Part shown: one piece after another, positions 1-6,250 of the stretch | Numbering within the stretch: position 1 is the stretch's first letter | How the letters are laid out: each line of letters opens with the position of its first letter | Virus record (IMG/VR): IMGVR_UViG_3300005529_000071 | Location: 1 to 37,475 of that record | Strand: one strand, 5' to 3' | Origin: a virus | Length of the DNA stretch: 37,475 nucleotides | Made by a program: the position numbers and the translations under genes | Notes under the pieces: model-generated | Told to the model about the DNA's origin: nothing | Database searches by the model: none | The model's input: the letters and a program-made list of their open reading frames with translations, nothing else

Positions 1-180
1 TGCGAGTCGAGCTGCGAGCCGAGCTGCGAGTCGAGCTGCGAGCGGAGCTGCGAGCCGAGCTGCGAGCCGAGCTGCGAGTCGAGCTGCGAGCCGAGCTGCG
101 AGCGGAGCTGCGAGCCGAGCTGCGAGTCGAGCTGCGAGCCGAGCTGCGAGCCGAGCTGCGAGTCGAGCTGCGAGCCGAGC
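1..180. repeat. 12-bp tandem repeat, 15 copies reaching the window edge
   Basis: Fifteen head-to-tail copies of a 12-bp unit, TGCGAGYCGAGC on the plus strand, begin at base 1 and stop at base 180. Copies differ only at bases 7-9 (tcg, ccg or cgg), which on the minus strand turns one codon into GAC, GGC or CGC while the other three codons stay identical. The array is an in-frame coding repeat encoding x-S-Q-L units. It may continue beyond the window. Copies this uniform suggest recent expansion by slippage or unequal recombination, and copy number could be mis-assembled from short reads. Confidence 0.95.
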
Positions 181-416
181 TCGATGATCAGCTTGGCGAT
201 GGCGACCTCGAGGATTGCGAGCGAGCAGACGGCTGGCGAGCTGAACCAGAGCACCGGCCGCATCGGCTGCTCGACCTCGGCGCACATCTCGCGCCACGCC
301 CTCTCCGCGGCGGGGCGGTCAGCGGGTCGGGAGTCGAGGCCGACCTGGAGCATCTCCTCTCGGTACGCGACGAGGTCGCGCTCCTGCGCCGGCGTCAGCT
401 TGCTGATCCGCTTCAC
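1..416 (-). CDS. Tetrapeptide-repeat protein, DUF6745-like N-terminus (3' end outside window)
   Basis: The GTG start (416-414) overlaps the TGA of the upstream gene as GTGA. The first ~75 residues are ordinary globular sequence: an early LTPAQE motif, then RPADRPAAERAW and a hydrophobic WFSSPAVCSLAIL stretch. From about residue 79 the protein becomes a strict four-residue repeat, x-S-Q-L, where x is only Gly, Asp or Arg, and it runs off the window edge. I recall this pattern (an LTPEQE/PADRPAAE start, then long SQL or ASV repeats) from actinobacterial and phage proteins annotated DUF6745; that link is from memory. Function is unknown. The four-residue period with Leu at every fourth position could form a helix or a solenoid. 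The true length cannot be judged here. Confidence 0.7.
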   Translation of the reverse strand, partial: MKRISKLTPAQERDLVAYREEMLQVGLDSRPADRPAAERAWREMCAEVEQPMRPVLWFSSPAVCSLAILEVAIAKLIIELGSQLDSQLGSQLGSQLDSQLGSQLRSQLGSQLDSQLGSQLGSQLRSQLDSQLGSQLDS

Positions 417-646
417 GGAGTGAGCCTGTCGCGGGGGATTTCGCAGCGGAGGCCGCGGTGGCCGAGCAACCTGTCGAGCACGCGCAGCTGCTCGTCGATG
501 CGGTGCGCGCGGTCGGCGCCGACGACGTCAAGGGAGAACGTCCGCAGCTTCCGGAGCGTCTCCCTGACGTCGACGAACACGTTGATGTCGCTGTCGAGCA
601 GCGTCCAGGTGACGAGATCGAGCCTGATCGCCCCCGGCTGCGACAT
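413..646 (-). CDS. Hypothetical phage protein, 77 aa
   Basis: This 77-residue protein has an ATG start (646-644) that overlaps the preceding stop as ATGA, and its own stop overlaps the next start as GTGA. Coupling on both sides supports it as a real member of the leftward operon. The N-terminal half is mixed strand (RLDLVTWTLLDSDINVFVDV). The second half is charged and helical, ending with RCEIPRDRLTP. There is no signal peptide, membrane segment or metal-binding motif, and I do not recognise the family. It lies downstream of the Ku/RusA genes, so a role in DNA metabolism or host takeover is possible but unsupported. Confidence 0.7.
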   Translation of the reverse strand: MSQPGAIRLDLVTWTLLDSDINVFVDVRETLRKLRTFSLDVVGADRAHRIDEQLRVLDRLLGHRGLRCEIPRDRLTP

Positions 647-996
647 CAGTCAGCTACCTGGCGGATCTCGTCCGGTGCGTACTCCCGCTGCCGAACCGCG
701 CGGTAATTCCCCGGCGGAACGCTCAGCGTCGTGTGCTCATCGTGCGCGAGCTCGACGCCGGCTTCGGCCTCGACACGCAGGAACCGCTCCCGCATCTCGG
801 CGACGTCACCGGGCGTGACGAGCTCGTACAGGTCGGCGCCACGATCGGCGATCGCGTGCGCGTGACCGGTCGTCTCCCCCTCCGCGAGCACGATCCGCCC
901 GCCGTGGCGCTTCACCTTGGTCAGGCCCTCGGGGAGCTCGTCGACCTGGACGAGCAGCACGTCTCCCTGCCTGATCAGCAGACGCTTCTTCTTCAC
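646..996 (-). CDS. Conserved phage protein with RQGDVLL and GETTGHAHAI motifs
   Basis: I chose the GTG at 996-994 because a strong Shine-Dalgarno sequence (AAAGGAGG) lies just upstream and the codon overlaps the upstream stop as GTGA. The 116-residue protein starts VKKKRLLIRQGDVLLVQV and carries an LAEGETTGHAHAI motif near residue 42. Small proteins pairing an RQGDVLL opening with a GE-x-TGHAH motif are common in actinobacterial phages, but I know of no assigned biochemical role. The profile is compact and strand-rich, with two closely spaced His residues that could bind metal (inference). It ends with REYAPDEIRQVAD. Confidence 0.8.
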   Translation of the reverse strand: MKKKRLLIRQGDVLLVQVDELPEGLTKVKRHGGRIVLAEGETTGHAHAIADRGADLYELVTPGDVAEMRERFLRVEAEAGVELAHDEHTTLSVPPGNYRAVRQREYAPDEIRQVAD

Positions 997-1265
997 CGTT
1001 CCTCCTTTCTGTTGACACGACCGCCGAACCAGCGGCCGACGTTGACAGCGACCCCACCAGCCAGGAGCAGCTCGACCGGCATCAGCTCCGCCGGGTGCGG
1101 CCTCCGACAGTGCCGGCAGATCCGGAAGCGAGGGGCGCCCGACGAACGCGAGACCGGAGCCGCATCCGTCCCGCGTTCGTCCGAAGCCCACCCGCGCGCA
1201 GACAGCAGGTCGGTGACGACGATCGGAAGAGCGACAACGATCGCGATCCCCAAGACGACGCTCAC
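993..1265 (-). CDS. Small membrane protein with CxxC motif
   Basis: The GTG start at 1265-1263 overlaps the upstream stop (GTGA), and the stop overlaps the next start the same way. The 90-residue product opens with one hydrophobic segment (VVLGIAIVVALPIVVTDLL, about residues 3-21) that looks like a membrane anchor. A C-R-H-C pair follows near the middle (RICRHCRRPHPAEL), then a second hydrophobic patch (VELLLAGGVAVNVG) and a basic tail (RVNRKEER). The CxxC with nearby His residues could hold zinc. I do not recognise the family. A longer in-frame extension to 1547 is rejected because it overlaps two other coupled genes. Confidence 0.65.
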   Translation of the reverse strand: MSVVLGIAIVVALPIVVTDLLSARGWASDERGTDAAPVSRSSGAPRFRICRHCRRPHPAELMPVELLLAGGVAVNVGRWFGGRVNRKEER

Positions 1266-1492
1266 TCCGCCCTCCGCACCCGGATCGGGTCGATCTGGAT
1301 CCGGAACACGTCCTCGCCGAGGCGCAGCCGGAGGATCGCGCCGACGCCGCGCCGATCGAGGTACTCGACCGTCACGCCGGGGAGCGCGGTGATCCGGCCG
1401 GCGAGCTCCATGCACCGGTAGCTGAGCTGGTCGAGCCCCGGGTCGGGTCGACGAGACGAGGCGACCGCCTCTTCGCGGCTCCTGGCAACCAC
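1262..1492 (-). CDS. Hypothetical protein, 76 aa
   Basis: The start codon is GTG (1492-1490), directly after the stop of the RusA gene, and the end overlaps the next gene as GTGA. The protein begins with a charged helical stretch (VARSREEAVASSRR). It continues with a strand-rich half containing TALPGVTVEYLDRRGVGAIL and RLGEDVFRIQIDPIRVRR. There are no Cys residues beyond a single one and no membrane segment. The alternating hydrophobic pattern suggests a small alpha/beta fold. The family is not recognised; the case for it rests on reading-frame quality and tight operon spacing. Confidence 0.65.
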   Translation of the reverse strand: MVARSREEAVASSRRPDPGLDQLSYRCMELAGRITALPGVTVEYLDRRGVGAILRLRLGEDVFRIQIDPIRVRRAE

Positions 1493-1975
1493 CTAGCGCC
1501 CCTCTCGCCCGGCCTTCTCGACTCGAACCTCGGCCGGCCCGACCCACACCTCGACCCGGGCGGGCTCCCCGTAGCGCTTCTCGAGGAGCTCCTCGACGAT
1601 CTGCGCGTCATCGCGGTAGACGACACCGGTCAGCGCGTCCTCGACCGCCCGCGCGAGCTTCAGCAGGTCCGGACGCGACGCCGGCAACACCGGGGCGCTC
1701 GAGAGCAACCCGTACGCGCCATAGTGCTTCTTCGGCCGCGCGACGTGGAACGTCATCGTCGCCGCGAGCGGCCCGTCGAGCAGCTCCCGCTCGCCGATCG
1801 CCTCACCGGCGACCTGCGCGACCTGCTGACGCCAAGGCGCCGAACGCCGCCCCGCCTCGCGGACCCACACACGACCCGCCGGGCCGCGACCGATCGTCTT
1901 CGACCCCGCCGGCTGCGCCGGCCCGAACACCGTGAACCGCACCCCGGTGACAGCCCGCTCGGCGACCGCGCTCAC
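1493..1975 (-). CDS. rusA: RusA-family Holliday junction resolvase
   Basis: This 160-residue protein matches the RusA endonuclease family, which cuts four-way junctions and branched DNA during phage recombination and before packaging. The signature lies at residues 101-133: RPDLLKLARAVEDAL, then VVYRDDAQIVEEL and a Lys. It corresponds to the acidic cluster (here Asp103, Asp113, Asp122/Asp123) and a following basic residue. An N-terminal FTVFGPAQPAGSK motif near residue 14 is also typical. The length fits the family (about 120-160). The start is GTG, overlapping the Ku stop as GTGA, so it is probably translated together with Ku, and the two may act in one recombination and end-processing module. 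Confidence 0.9.
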   Translation of the reverse strand: MSAVAERAVTGVRFTVFGPAQPAGSKTIGRGPAGRVWVREAGRRSAPWRQQVAQVAGEAIGERELLDGPLAATMTFHVARPKKHYGAYGLLSSAPVLPASRPDLLKLARAVEDALTGVVYRDDAQIVEELLEKRYGEPARVEVWVGPAEVRVEKAGREGR

Positions 1976-2790
1976 TTCGACCCCCGCTTCCTCGCCGCCA
2001 GCTTGAGGCTCTCCCGGAGAGCCTTCTCGAGATCGAGCGGCGACGCCCCCGGCGCCTCGACCAGGCCGCGGCCGTCGCGCACCTTCCCCTCGATCAACGC
2101 GCGGATCCGCTTCCCGTGGCCGCTCCGCAACAGCTTCGGGTTGAACTCGCGGCTCTGGCCGGCCACGAACTTCCGCGCCAGCAGCAGCTCACGCTCCGGA
2201 GCAGCCTTGAGCGCCCGTCGGATCGGCACGGTTGAGCGCACATCCGCGCTCAGAAAGAGCGTGGAGAGGCAGAGCACCCCGGCGAGCGGGTACACCGCGC
2301 ACGCGTACTCCCGGCCGTACATCACGATCGCGCCCAACCCAGCGAGCTGCTCCGACCCCAGCGCCGCGAGCAGCAGCGCGTAGGCAGCAGCGTCCCCCTC
2401 GCCCCCGCGGGGGGCGAGGTAGTAGGTGCTGTCCACGTGCAGCAGCAGCCGCTCGTCCGGGGGGACGAACCGGTCGAGCAGGATCGTCTTCGCCTCGTCG
2501 CCGCTCGCGAGGTCGGAATCCTCGATCTCCACGTAGTGTCCGGTCGCGAACTCGAACCCCTTCACGATCTCGGAGGGCTTCACCGACCGGTTGTGCCTCG
2601 AGCAGCGCTTCGGCTGCACGATCCGCGCGCCACACCCGCGGTGCAGCAGCACGAACGAGACATCCTCCCGCTGACGGGCGACCTGCACCGACACCGGCAC
2701 CGCCACCTCGCCGAACACGACCGAGCCGTTCCACAACGCGCGAGGCTGCTTCTTCTTCGCCGACCGCGCCTTCGTCGCGGCCGCGGTCAC
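1972..2790 (-). CDS. ku: Bacterial-type Ku, DNA end-binding protein of NHEJ
   Basis: The 272-residue product is a bacterial/phage Ku. Family hallmarks in order are: ALWNGSVVFGEVAVPVSVQ near residue 18, DVSFVLLHRGCGARI near 43, a basic CSRHNRSV segment, EIVKGFEFATGHYVEIEDSD near 73, ILLDRFVPPDE, a YYLAPRGG motif, YALLLAALG, the beta-barrel strand IVMYGREYACAVYPLAGVLCL, and a C-terminal helix. Ku homodimers encircle broken DNA ends and recruit LigD for non-homologous end joining. The length is near the usual 260-300, but the lysine-rich C-terminal tail of some host Ku proteins is almost missing. The GTG start overlaps the RHH gene stop. Phage Ku is known from mycobacteriophages Omega and Corndog. 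No LigD is present here, so host LigD would be needed. Confidence 0.93.
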   Translation of the reverse strand: MTAAATKARSAKKKQPRALWNGSVVFGEVAVPVSVQVARQREDVSFVLLHRGCGARIVQPKRCSRHNRSVKPSEIVKGFEFATGHYVEIEDSDLASGDEAKTILLDRFVPPDERLLLHVDSTYYLAPRGGEGDAAAYALLLAALGSEQLAGLGAIVMYGREYACAVYPLAGVLCLSTLFLSADVRSTVPIRRALKAAPERELLLARKFVAGQSREFNPKLLRSGHGKRIRALIEGKVRDGRGLVEAPGASPLDLEKALRESLKLAARKRGSK

Positions 2791-2954
2791 GACGCCGCCT
2801 CTCTCAGGACGCGATCGAGGTACTCGCGCAACGCCTGCCGCGTCTCCGCGCTCTTCGACCGATCGTTCGCGGCGGCGACCTTCTTCAGGTCGTCGTGGAG
2901 GTCCCGCGGCAGACGGATCGTTAAGAAGACTTCCTTTTCAGTCGACACGGCCAT
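2787..2954 (-). CDS. Ribbon-helix-helix (Arc/CopG-type) DNA-binding protein
   Basis: The 55-residue protein starts at ATG 2954-2952; a GTG at 2978 would add eight residues. It has the short ribbon-helix-helix layout: a strand (EVFLTIRLPRDL), helix one (HDDLKKVAAANDRS) and helix two (SAETRQALREYLDRVL). Such proteins dimerise and bind operators as repressors, often of their own operon or as antitoxins. It is the first gene of the leftward Ku/RusA operon and faces the XRE gene across about 120 bp holding inverted repeats, so control of this operon is likely. No toxin-like gene follows (Ku does), so a toxin-antitoxin role is less likely. Neither start has a clear Shine-Dalgarno, so a leaderless transcript is possible. 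Confidence 0.8.
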   Translation of the reverse strand: MAVSTEKEVFLTIRLPRDLHDDLKKVAAANDRSKSAETRQALREYLDRVLREAAS

Positions 2955-2957
2955 TCG

Positions 2958-3006
2958 ATGTGTGAGACGGTAACACACATGTCGGACACACCGATACCGT
3001 CACACA
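2958..3006. promoter_or_regulatory. Inverted-repeat operator candidate between divergent regulators
   Basis: Two overlapping dyads lie between the leftward RHH gene and the rightward XRE gene. The first has 12-base arms, TGTGAGACGGTA at 2961-2972 and TACCGTCACACA at 2995-3006, complementary at 11 of 12 positions. The second, at 2958-2980, pairs ATGTGTGA with ACACACAT at 7 of 8 positions. The repeated half-site (TGTGNGACGGTA) in both orientations is what a repressor dimer site looks like. The dyads overlap the likely transcription start of the leftward operon. Which protein binds, and where the promoters lie, is inference; I could not place convincing -35/-10 boxes. Confidence 0.5.
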
Positions 3007-3074
3007 GAGAGCCCTCGGCGACAAGTTCCCGCAACGTCCGTACGTTTCGTGGCGGTGCATACGTCGCACGACTG

Positions 3075-3608
3075 ATGGCCGAACTTGACCGGGCCGCTAT
3101 CAGCCTTCGGATCGCGGAGGCTCGCAAGCAGCGGGCAGGGCTTACGCAGCCCGAGCTCGCGGAGCTCCTTGAGCCGCCTGTCCATTGGCGGACGGTTCAG
3201 GAGTGGGAAGCGCCGAACGGTACGGTGCCATGGGACCGGCTAGATCAGATCGGCCGCATCACTGGGGTGACGAAGGAGTGGCTTCTTCACGGAGAAGCAC
3301 AAGTCGCAGCCGGCGTTTTCGAGGAACGGCTGGAGCGGATAGAGCGAGTGCTCGAAGAGCTAGTTGCTCGACTCGAGCCACCCGCTCAGACAGACCAAGC
3401 AGAAATCGATCTGGACGAGAAGCTCTCCGACCTCGACGAGAAGGTCATTTGGATCGCCGACGCGTGGGCGGACTGGGTGACGGCCGGGATTTCTCAGCTC
3501 GTTCGCGCCACGGACGCGGAGGGAGTTCCGGGATTCCTGGAGGCTGCGCCAGGCGCACCCGACTGGGTCCGGCACCCAGCCGGTTCTCGAGACGAACGAA
3601 GTCCCTGA
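3075..3608 (+). CDS. XRE-family (CI-like) transcriptional repressor with coiled coil
   Basis: From the ATG at 3075 the 177-residue protein opens with a lambda-repressor-type helix-turn-helix, about residues 9-72: LRIAEARKQRAGLTQPELAELL, then VQEWEAPNGTVPWDRL and ITGVTKEWLLHGE, the usual end of an XRE domain. A heptad-like acidic helix follows (FEERLERIERVLEELVARLE and a DEKLSDLDEKV repeat), probably for oligomerisation. There is no RecA-type S24 peptidase domain. A longer reading from 2958 is in frame but would cross the inverted repeats. It is one of only two supported rightward genes, which fits an immunity repressor. The last ~50 residues overlap an opposing reading frame and read less like protein. 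Confidence 0.85.
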   Translation: MAELDRAAISLRIAEARKQRAGLTQPELAELLEPPVHWRTVQEWEAPNGTVPWDRLDQIGRITGVTKEWLLHGEAQVAAGVFEERLERIERVLEELVARLEPPAQTDQAEIDLDEKLSDLDEKVIWIADAWADWVTAGISQLVRATDAEGVPGFLEAAPGAPDWVRHPAGSRDERSP

Positions 3609-3762
3609 TCACGCTCGCGAGGCGCGCGTGGATGGAGTCAAGAGTCTCGTCGAGGTCGCGCTGGCGGCGGTCAAGTTCGTCGACGACAGCGGCGGCAATC
3701 CGCCGGATAAGCTCGTCGTCCTCGTTCCCGGGAGGCGCCTGGTCGACCCCGGCGGTGCTCAT
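3445..3762 (-). CDS. Possible small coiled-coil protein, antisense overlap with repressor 3' end
   Basis: The first ~65 residues of this 105-residue frame look like real protein: an acidic start (GNEDDELIRRIAAAVVDELD) and a helical DLDETLDSIHARLASVIRDF stretch. The last 40, antisense to the repressor end, are Pro/Arg/Ser-rich and may be a shadow. An AGGA lies close to the ATG. Convergent genes overlapping by about 160 bp are unusual, so either this gene or the tail of the repressor may be mis-framed. No family is recognised. A competing plus-strand frame (3628-3876) has no good start signal. Confidence 0.4.
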   Translation of the reverse strand: MSTAGVDQAPPGNEDDELIRRIAAAVVDELDRRQRDLDETLDSIHARLASVIRDFVRLENRLGAGPSRVRLAQPPGIPELPPRPWRERAEKSRPSPSPPTRRRSK

Positions 3763-3863
3763 TCCTGCTGCCTAGAGTACGCGCAGATGTCGGCCGACTG
3801 GTGTATCCCTCCAACGAGGGATTGTCCCCGTTGCTTCTCGGGCGGGCCGAGAGGGACGGTCAG

Positions 3864-4121
3864 GTGTCGGAAGTGAGCTTTGGGTTTCTCACTTCAGGCA
3901 AGGTCTGGGGCGCCGCTGTCGGCGTCTACGTGGTGTTCTGGGCCGGCGGGAACTGGTCGTTCGGATACACCCATAGATGCGTCCGCTCCCACGTCGAGCA
4001 GGCCTACGATCCGGCCGTGGATGACCTGAGAGATCGGCGCGTCTGCGACTGGTACACCGCCAACGACAAGCGCTGGACGCTCCTTGACCCGTTGCGCGCC
4101 GTTATCGGCTGGGACTTCTAG
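3864..4121 (+). CDS. Small membrane protein downstream of the repressor
   Basis: I prefer the GTG at 3864 (85 residues), with GAGGG eight bases upstream; an in-frame GTG at 3801 would add 21 residues. The N-terminal part has one hydrophobic segment (VWGAAVGVYVVFWAGG) followed by a hydrophilic domain with two Cys residues (HRCVRSHVEQAYD and RRVCDWYTANDKRW). Its position beside the repressor and in the same direction would suit expression in the lysogen, where superinfection-exclusion proteins are often found, but there is no sequence proof. Its TAG shares the palindromic CTAG with the stop of the opposing gene at 4118. Confidence 0.55.
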   Translation: MSEVSFGFLTSGKVWGAAVGVYVVFWAGGNWSFGYTHRCVRSHVEQAYDPAVDDLRDRRVCDWYTANDKRWTLLDPLRAVIGWDF

Positions 4122-4315
4122 CGAAGGATCCGAGCCGCGGTGTGTGGTGGGCAGCCGCGCTCGAGGAGCTGGACGGCTTGGTGGAGGTCGACTCGGGGGT
4201 CGTTGGCGAGCTCGATCGCGGTCTCGCCGGGGTAGCCGGCGTCGACGAGCACCTTCCGCCGCCAGCGCTCGACCTTGGCGTCTTCGGTCTCGATCTCGTA
4301 GTCGTCGAGGATCAT
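4118..4315 (-). CDS. Conserved small phage protein, 65 aa
   Basis: The 65-residue protein is acidic and helical: ILDDYEIETEDAKVERWRR, then VLVDAGYPGETAIELANDP, and it ends with VDLHQAVQLLERGCPPHTAARILR. The AGYP...A.ELA...VDLHQAV.LLERGCPP pattern is one I know from small proteins of actinobacterial phages near lysis or late genes. They have no assigned function. It is the last gene of the long leftward late operon and meets the rightward gene at a shared CTAG. The ATG at 4315-4313 follows 15 bases after the upstream stop. Confidence 0.8.
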   Translation of the reverse strand: MILDDYEIETEDAKVERWRRKVLVDAGYPGETAIELANDPRVDLHQAVQLLERGCPPHTAARILR

Positions 4316-4330
4316 CCGTTCACCTCGGAC

Positions 4331-5299
4331 TTAGGGGATGGCGCTCCAGCTGGCGTCGTTCATCGTCTCTGCCAGGTAGAGAGAGATGAGCGGCCAGGCG
4401 CCGGCGGGCGTGTTCGGCTTGTAGTCGGGGAGCTGGTAGGGGGTGCGGCCCCAGCCGACGCCGGGGCAGAGGCTCGAGACGGGGACGCCGCCGGCGGATG
4501 AGGCTGCCGGCCAGGGGTCGCCCTCGTTCGTGTAGGTCTCGAAGATGAACGCGAGCTGGCCGGCGTTGATCCGGCTGGTCGCGTCGGCGCGCTGGGCGGC
4601 GGTCATCGAGTTCGGGTTGCCGATGATCACGTGCGCACCGGCGGCGATCGCGTCGTCGTACTCGTAGGAGGTCTCGGCTTGGAAGATCAGGTAGTCGGCG
4701 CCGACCTGGGCGCCGAAGTCGCGGATCCGCTGCGCGCCGATCTGGCTCTGGTTGCCCCAGACGGCGAGGAGGTGCCCTTGCGCCTTGATCGTGGATGCGG
4801 CCGCTCTCGCGGCCGCATCGAAGGACGGGTCGGCTGATACTGCGATCCGCCACTTGGGTGGGGCGCGCAGGGCGGCGTTCGGGTTCCAGGCGGTGAAGAT
4901 GACGTTCTGCGCGAGCGGCGCGTACGCGCTGCTCGGCGCTGGGGCGGGGATGGTGACGCTCTGCTTCGGCTCGATCTGGATGACGGCGACCGAGTACGTG
5001 TGCGGTCTCGCGTCGGGCTTGCCGAACTTGACCGAGGTGCGTGTCCCGTCGAGCGTGTGCGAGAGACGTCGGCTGTCCCGGTAGAACGCGAACCCGTCCG
5101 CAGCCGCGACCGGGTCCCAGCTGAGCGTCACCGACGCGGCCGTCTCGCCGGCGACGCGGATGCTGACCGTGGTCGAGAGGGCGCCCTGGTGGACGGAGGA
5201 GGTGACGCCGAAGGTGATCAGCCCGCCGGCGAGAACCGGCGTTGCGAGGCGCGCTAGCGGCGCGGCGAACCGGAGGAGGAGGGGTGCGAGGCGGGACAC
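4331..5299 (-). CDS. Membrane-anchored FN3 protein with C-terminal TIM-barrel-like domain
   Basis: The 322-residue product (GTG start) has an N-terminal hydrophobic stretch, about residues 13-35, that should act as a signal anchor. It is followed by a fibronectin type III-like domain (residues ~50-108: ASVTLSWDPVAAADGFAFYR, then HTYSVAVIQI). The C-terminal ~190 residues contain WRIAVSADPSFDAAAR, an internal HLLAVWGNQSQ strand, GADYLIFQAETSYEY and HVIIGNPNSM. This reads like alternating strands and helices of a barrel. It sits directly downstream of the endolysin, so a role in lysis, cell-surface binding or superinfection is plausible. No catalytic pair is clear. I cannot name the family of the C-terminal domain. 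Confidence 0.75.
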   Translation of the reverse strand: MSRLAPLLLRFAAPLARLATPVLAGGLITFGVTSSVHQGALSTTVSIRVAGETAASVTLSWDPVAAADGFAFYRDSRRLSHTLDGTRTSVKFGKPDARPHTYSVAVIQIEPKQSVTIPAPAPSSAYAPLAQNVIFTAWNPNAALRAPPKWRIAVSADPSFDAAARAAASTIKAQGHLLAVWGNQSQIGAQRIRDFGAQVGADYLIFQAETSYEYDDAIAAGAHVIIGNPNSMTAAQRADATSRINAGQLAFIFETYTNEGDPWPAASSAGGVPVSSLCPGVGWGRTPYQLPDYKPNTPAGAWPLISLYLAETMNDASWSAIP

Positions 5300-5305
5300 A
5301 CGCGT

Positions 5306-6223
5306 CTATCCGCCTGCGCAGCCGGGGACGCGGACGAAGACCATCGGCCGGCGGCCGAACGGGTGGAACCGCTCGCGGACCGCGTCCGAGGCGTTCCCCT
5401 CGAGACTGGTGATCCCGCTCTTCGAGACCCGCTCGACGAGGCCGACGTGGCCGAGCCGATCCACGAACGCGACCAGGTAGCCGGGTTTCGGCAGGGCGCG
5501 GAGCCAGCCGTGCGAGCGTGCCCAGCCGACGATGTAGAAGACGCCGGCGGAGTTGTCCGCGATCGCGCCCGACCACGCGGTCTTCGGGAACGCGAGCCGC
5601 GCGAGCTTGAGCGCCCACATCTGGAACGACGCGCACCAGGGCGCGTGGAAGGCGCCGGTGACCGCCTGGTAGACGCGTACGCGGGCGCCGTCGTTCGATC
5701 CCCACGGCTGCTCGTGGACGCCGAGCTCGCCACGCTCGAGCGCGATCAGCCGCTTCGCGCACGCCGTCGACGCCCGGTCGGCCCGGATCTGCTTGTCAGC
5801 GGCGAGCCGCGCGGTTGCGCGACGGAGGTAGCCGATCGGCCGCGCGCGCTTGCCCGTGAGGATGTCGACGACGTCGTCGCCGGCGACAGGCTTCAGCTCG
5901 TCGGCGGGCCAGCCGAGCCGACGTTTCATCTCCACGACCGCTGAGGCGGTGCGTTTCCCGAAGAGCCCGTTGGGCTTGTGCGGGAACGTCGCGATCCGGA
6001 ACTTCGACGGTCGGTGCCCGCCGAGGAGCCACTGCAGCCCGCGGACGCGTTCCCCCCGCGAGCCTTGGTGGAGCAGCCGCGGATCCACCGGTGGCGGGCT
6101 CGGCCGCGACGGGATCAGCGTGACCGACGCAGCGTGCAGGCTCGCGCGCGCCGGCACGACGCAGAGGAGGACGCTGGTTAGGAGCATCGGGAGCGCGGCG
6201 AGCCGCGCGTACGGGTGACGCAT
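5306..6223 (-). CDS. Secreted endolysin: signal peptide, PG-binding domain, CHAP domain
   Basis: A signal peptide (residues 1-27: hydrophobic core, then VVPARA cleavage-type ending) is followed by a peptidoglycan-binding type 1 domain (about 50-105: LHQGSRGERVRGLQWLLGG, then NGLFGKRTASAVVEMKRRL). The C-terminal CHAP amidase/endopeptidase domain has the catalytic Cys197 in APWCASFQMW, His259 in LGHVGLVE and the supporting EGN at 275-277. CHAP enzymes cut peptidoglycan peptide bonds. Export through the host Sec system means the holin-like genes just upstream may only trigger or time lysis. The start is ATG with GGAG ten bases upstream. Confidence 0.93.
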   Translation of the reverse strand: MRHPYARLAALPMLLTSVLLCVVPARASLHAASVTLIPSRPSPPPVDPRLLHQGSRGERVRGLQWLLGGHRPSKFRIATFPHKPNGLFGKRTASAVVEMKRRLGWPADELKPVAGDDVVDILTGKRARPIGYLRRATARLAADKQIRADRASTACAKRLIALERGELGVHEQPWGSNDGARVRVYQAVTGAFHAPWCASFQMWALKLARLAFPKTAWSGAIADNSAGVFYIVGWARSHGWLRALPKPGYLVAFVDRLGHVGLVERVSKSGITSLEGNASDAVRERFHPFGRRPMVFVRVPGCAGG

Positions 6224-6250
6224 CCAAGACTGGCTCCATGCGGGTAGGCG

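Noticed and set aside
1-180. CRISPR array or replication iterons
   Set aside because: The 12-bp units are contiguous with no spacers, and they are an exact in-frame continuation of the minus-strand gene; codon-restricted variation shows a coding repeat.
733-1392. Plus-strand frame of 219 codons
   Set aside because: It lies antisense to three minus-strand genes linked by GTGA overlaps, is rich in Arg and lacks a ribosome-binding site.
2787-2954. RHH protein as antitoxin of a toxin-antitoxin pair
   Set aside because: The coupled downstream gene is Ku and no toxin-like ORF is adjacent, so an operon regulator is more likely.
3628-3876. Plus-strand 82-codon frame after the repressor
   Set aside because: The N-terminal part looks fairly protein-like, but there is no Shine-Dalgarno, and the second half overlaps the better-supported start of the small membrane protein gene in a different frame.
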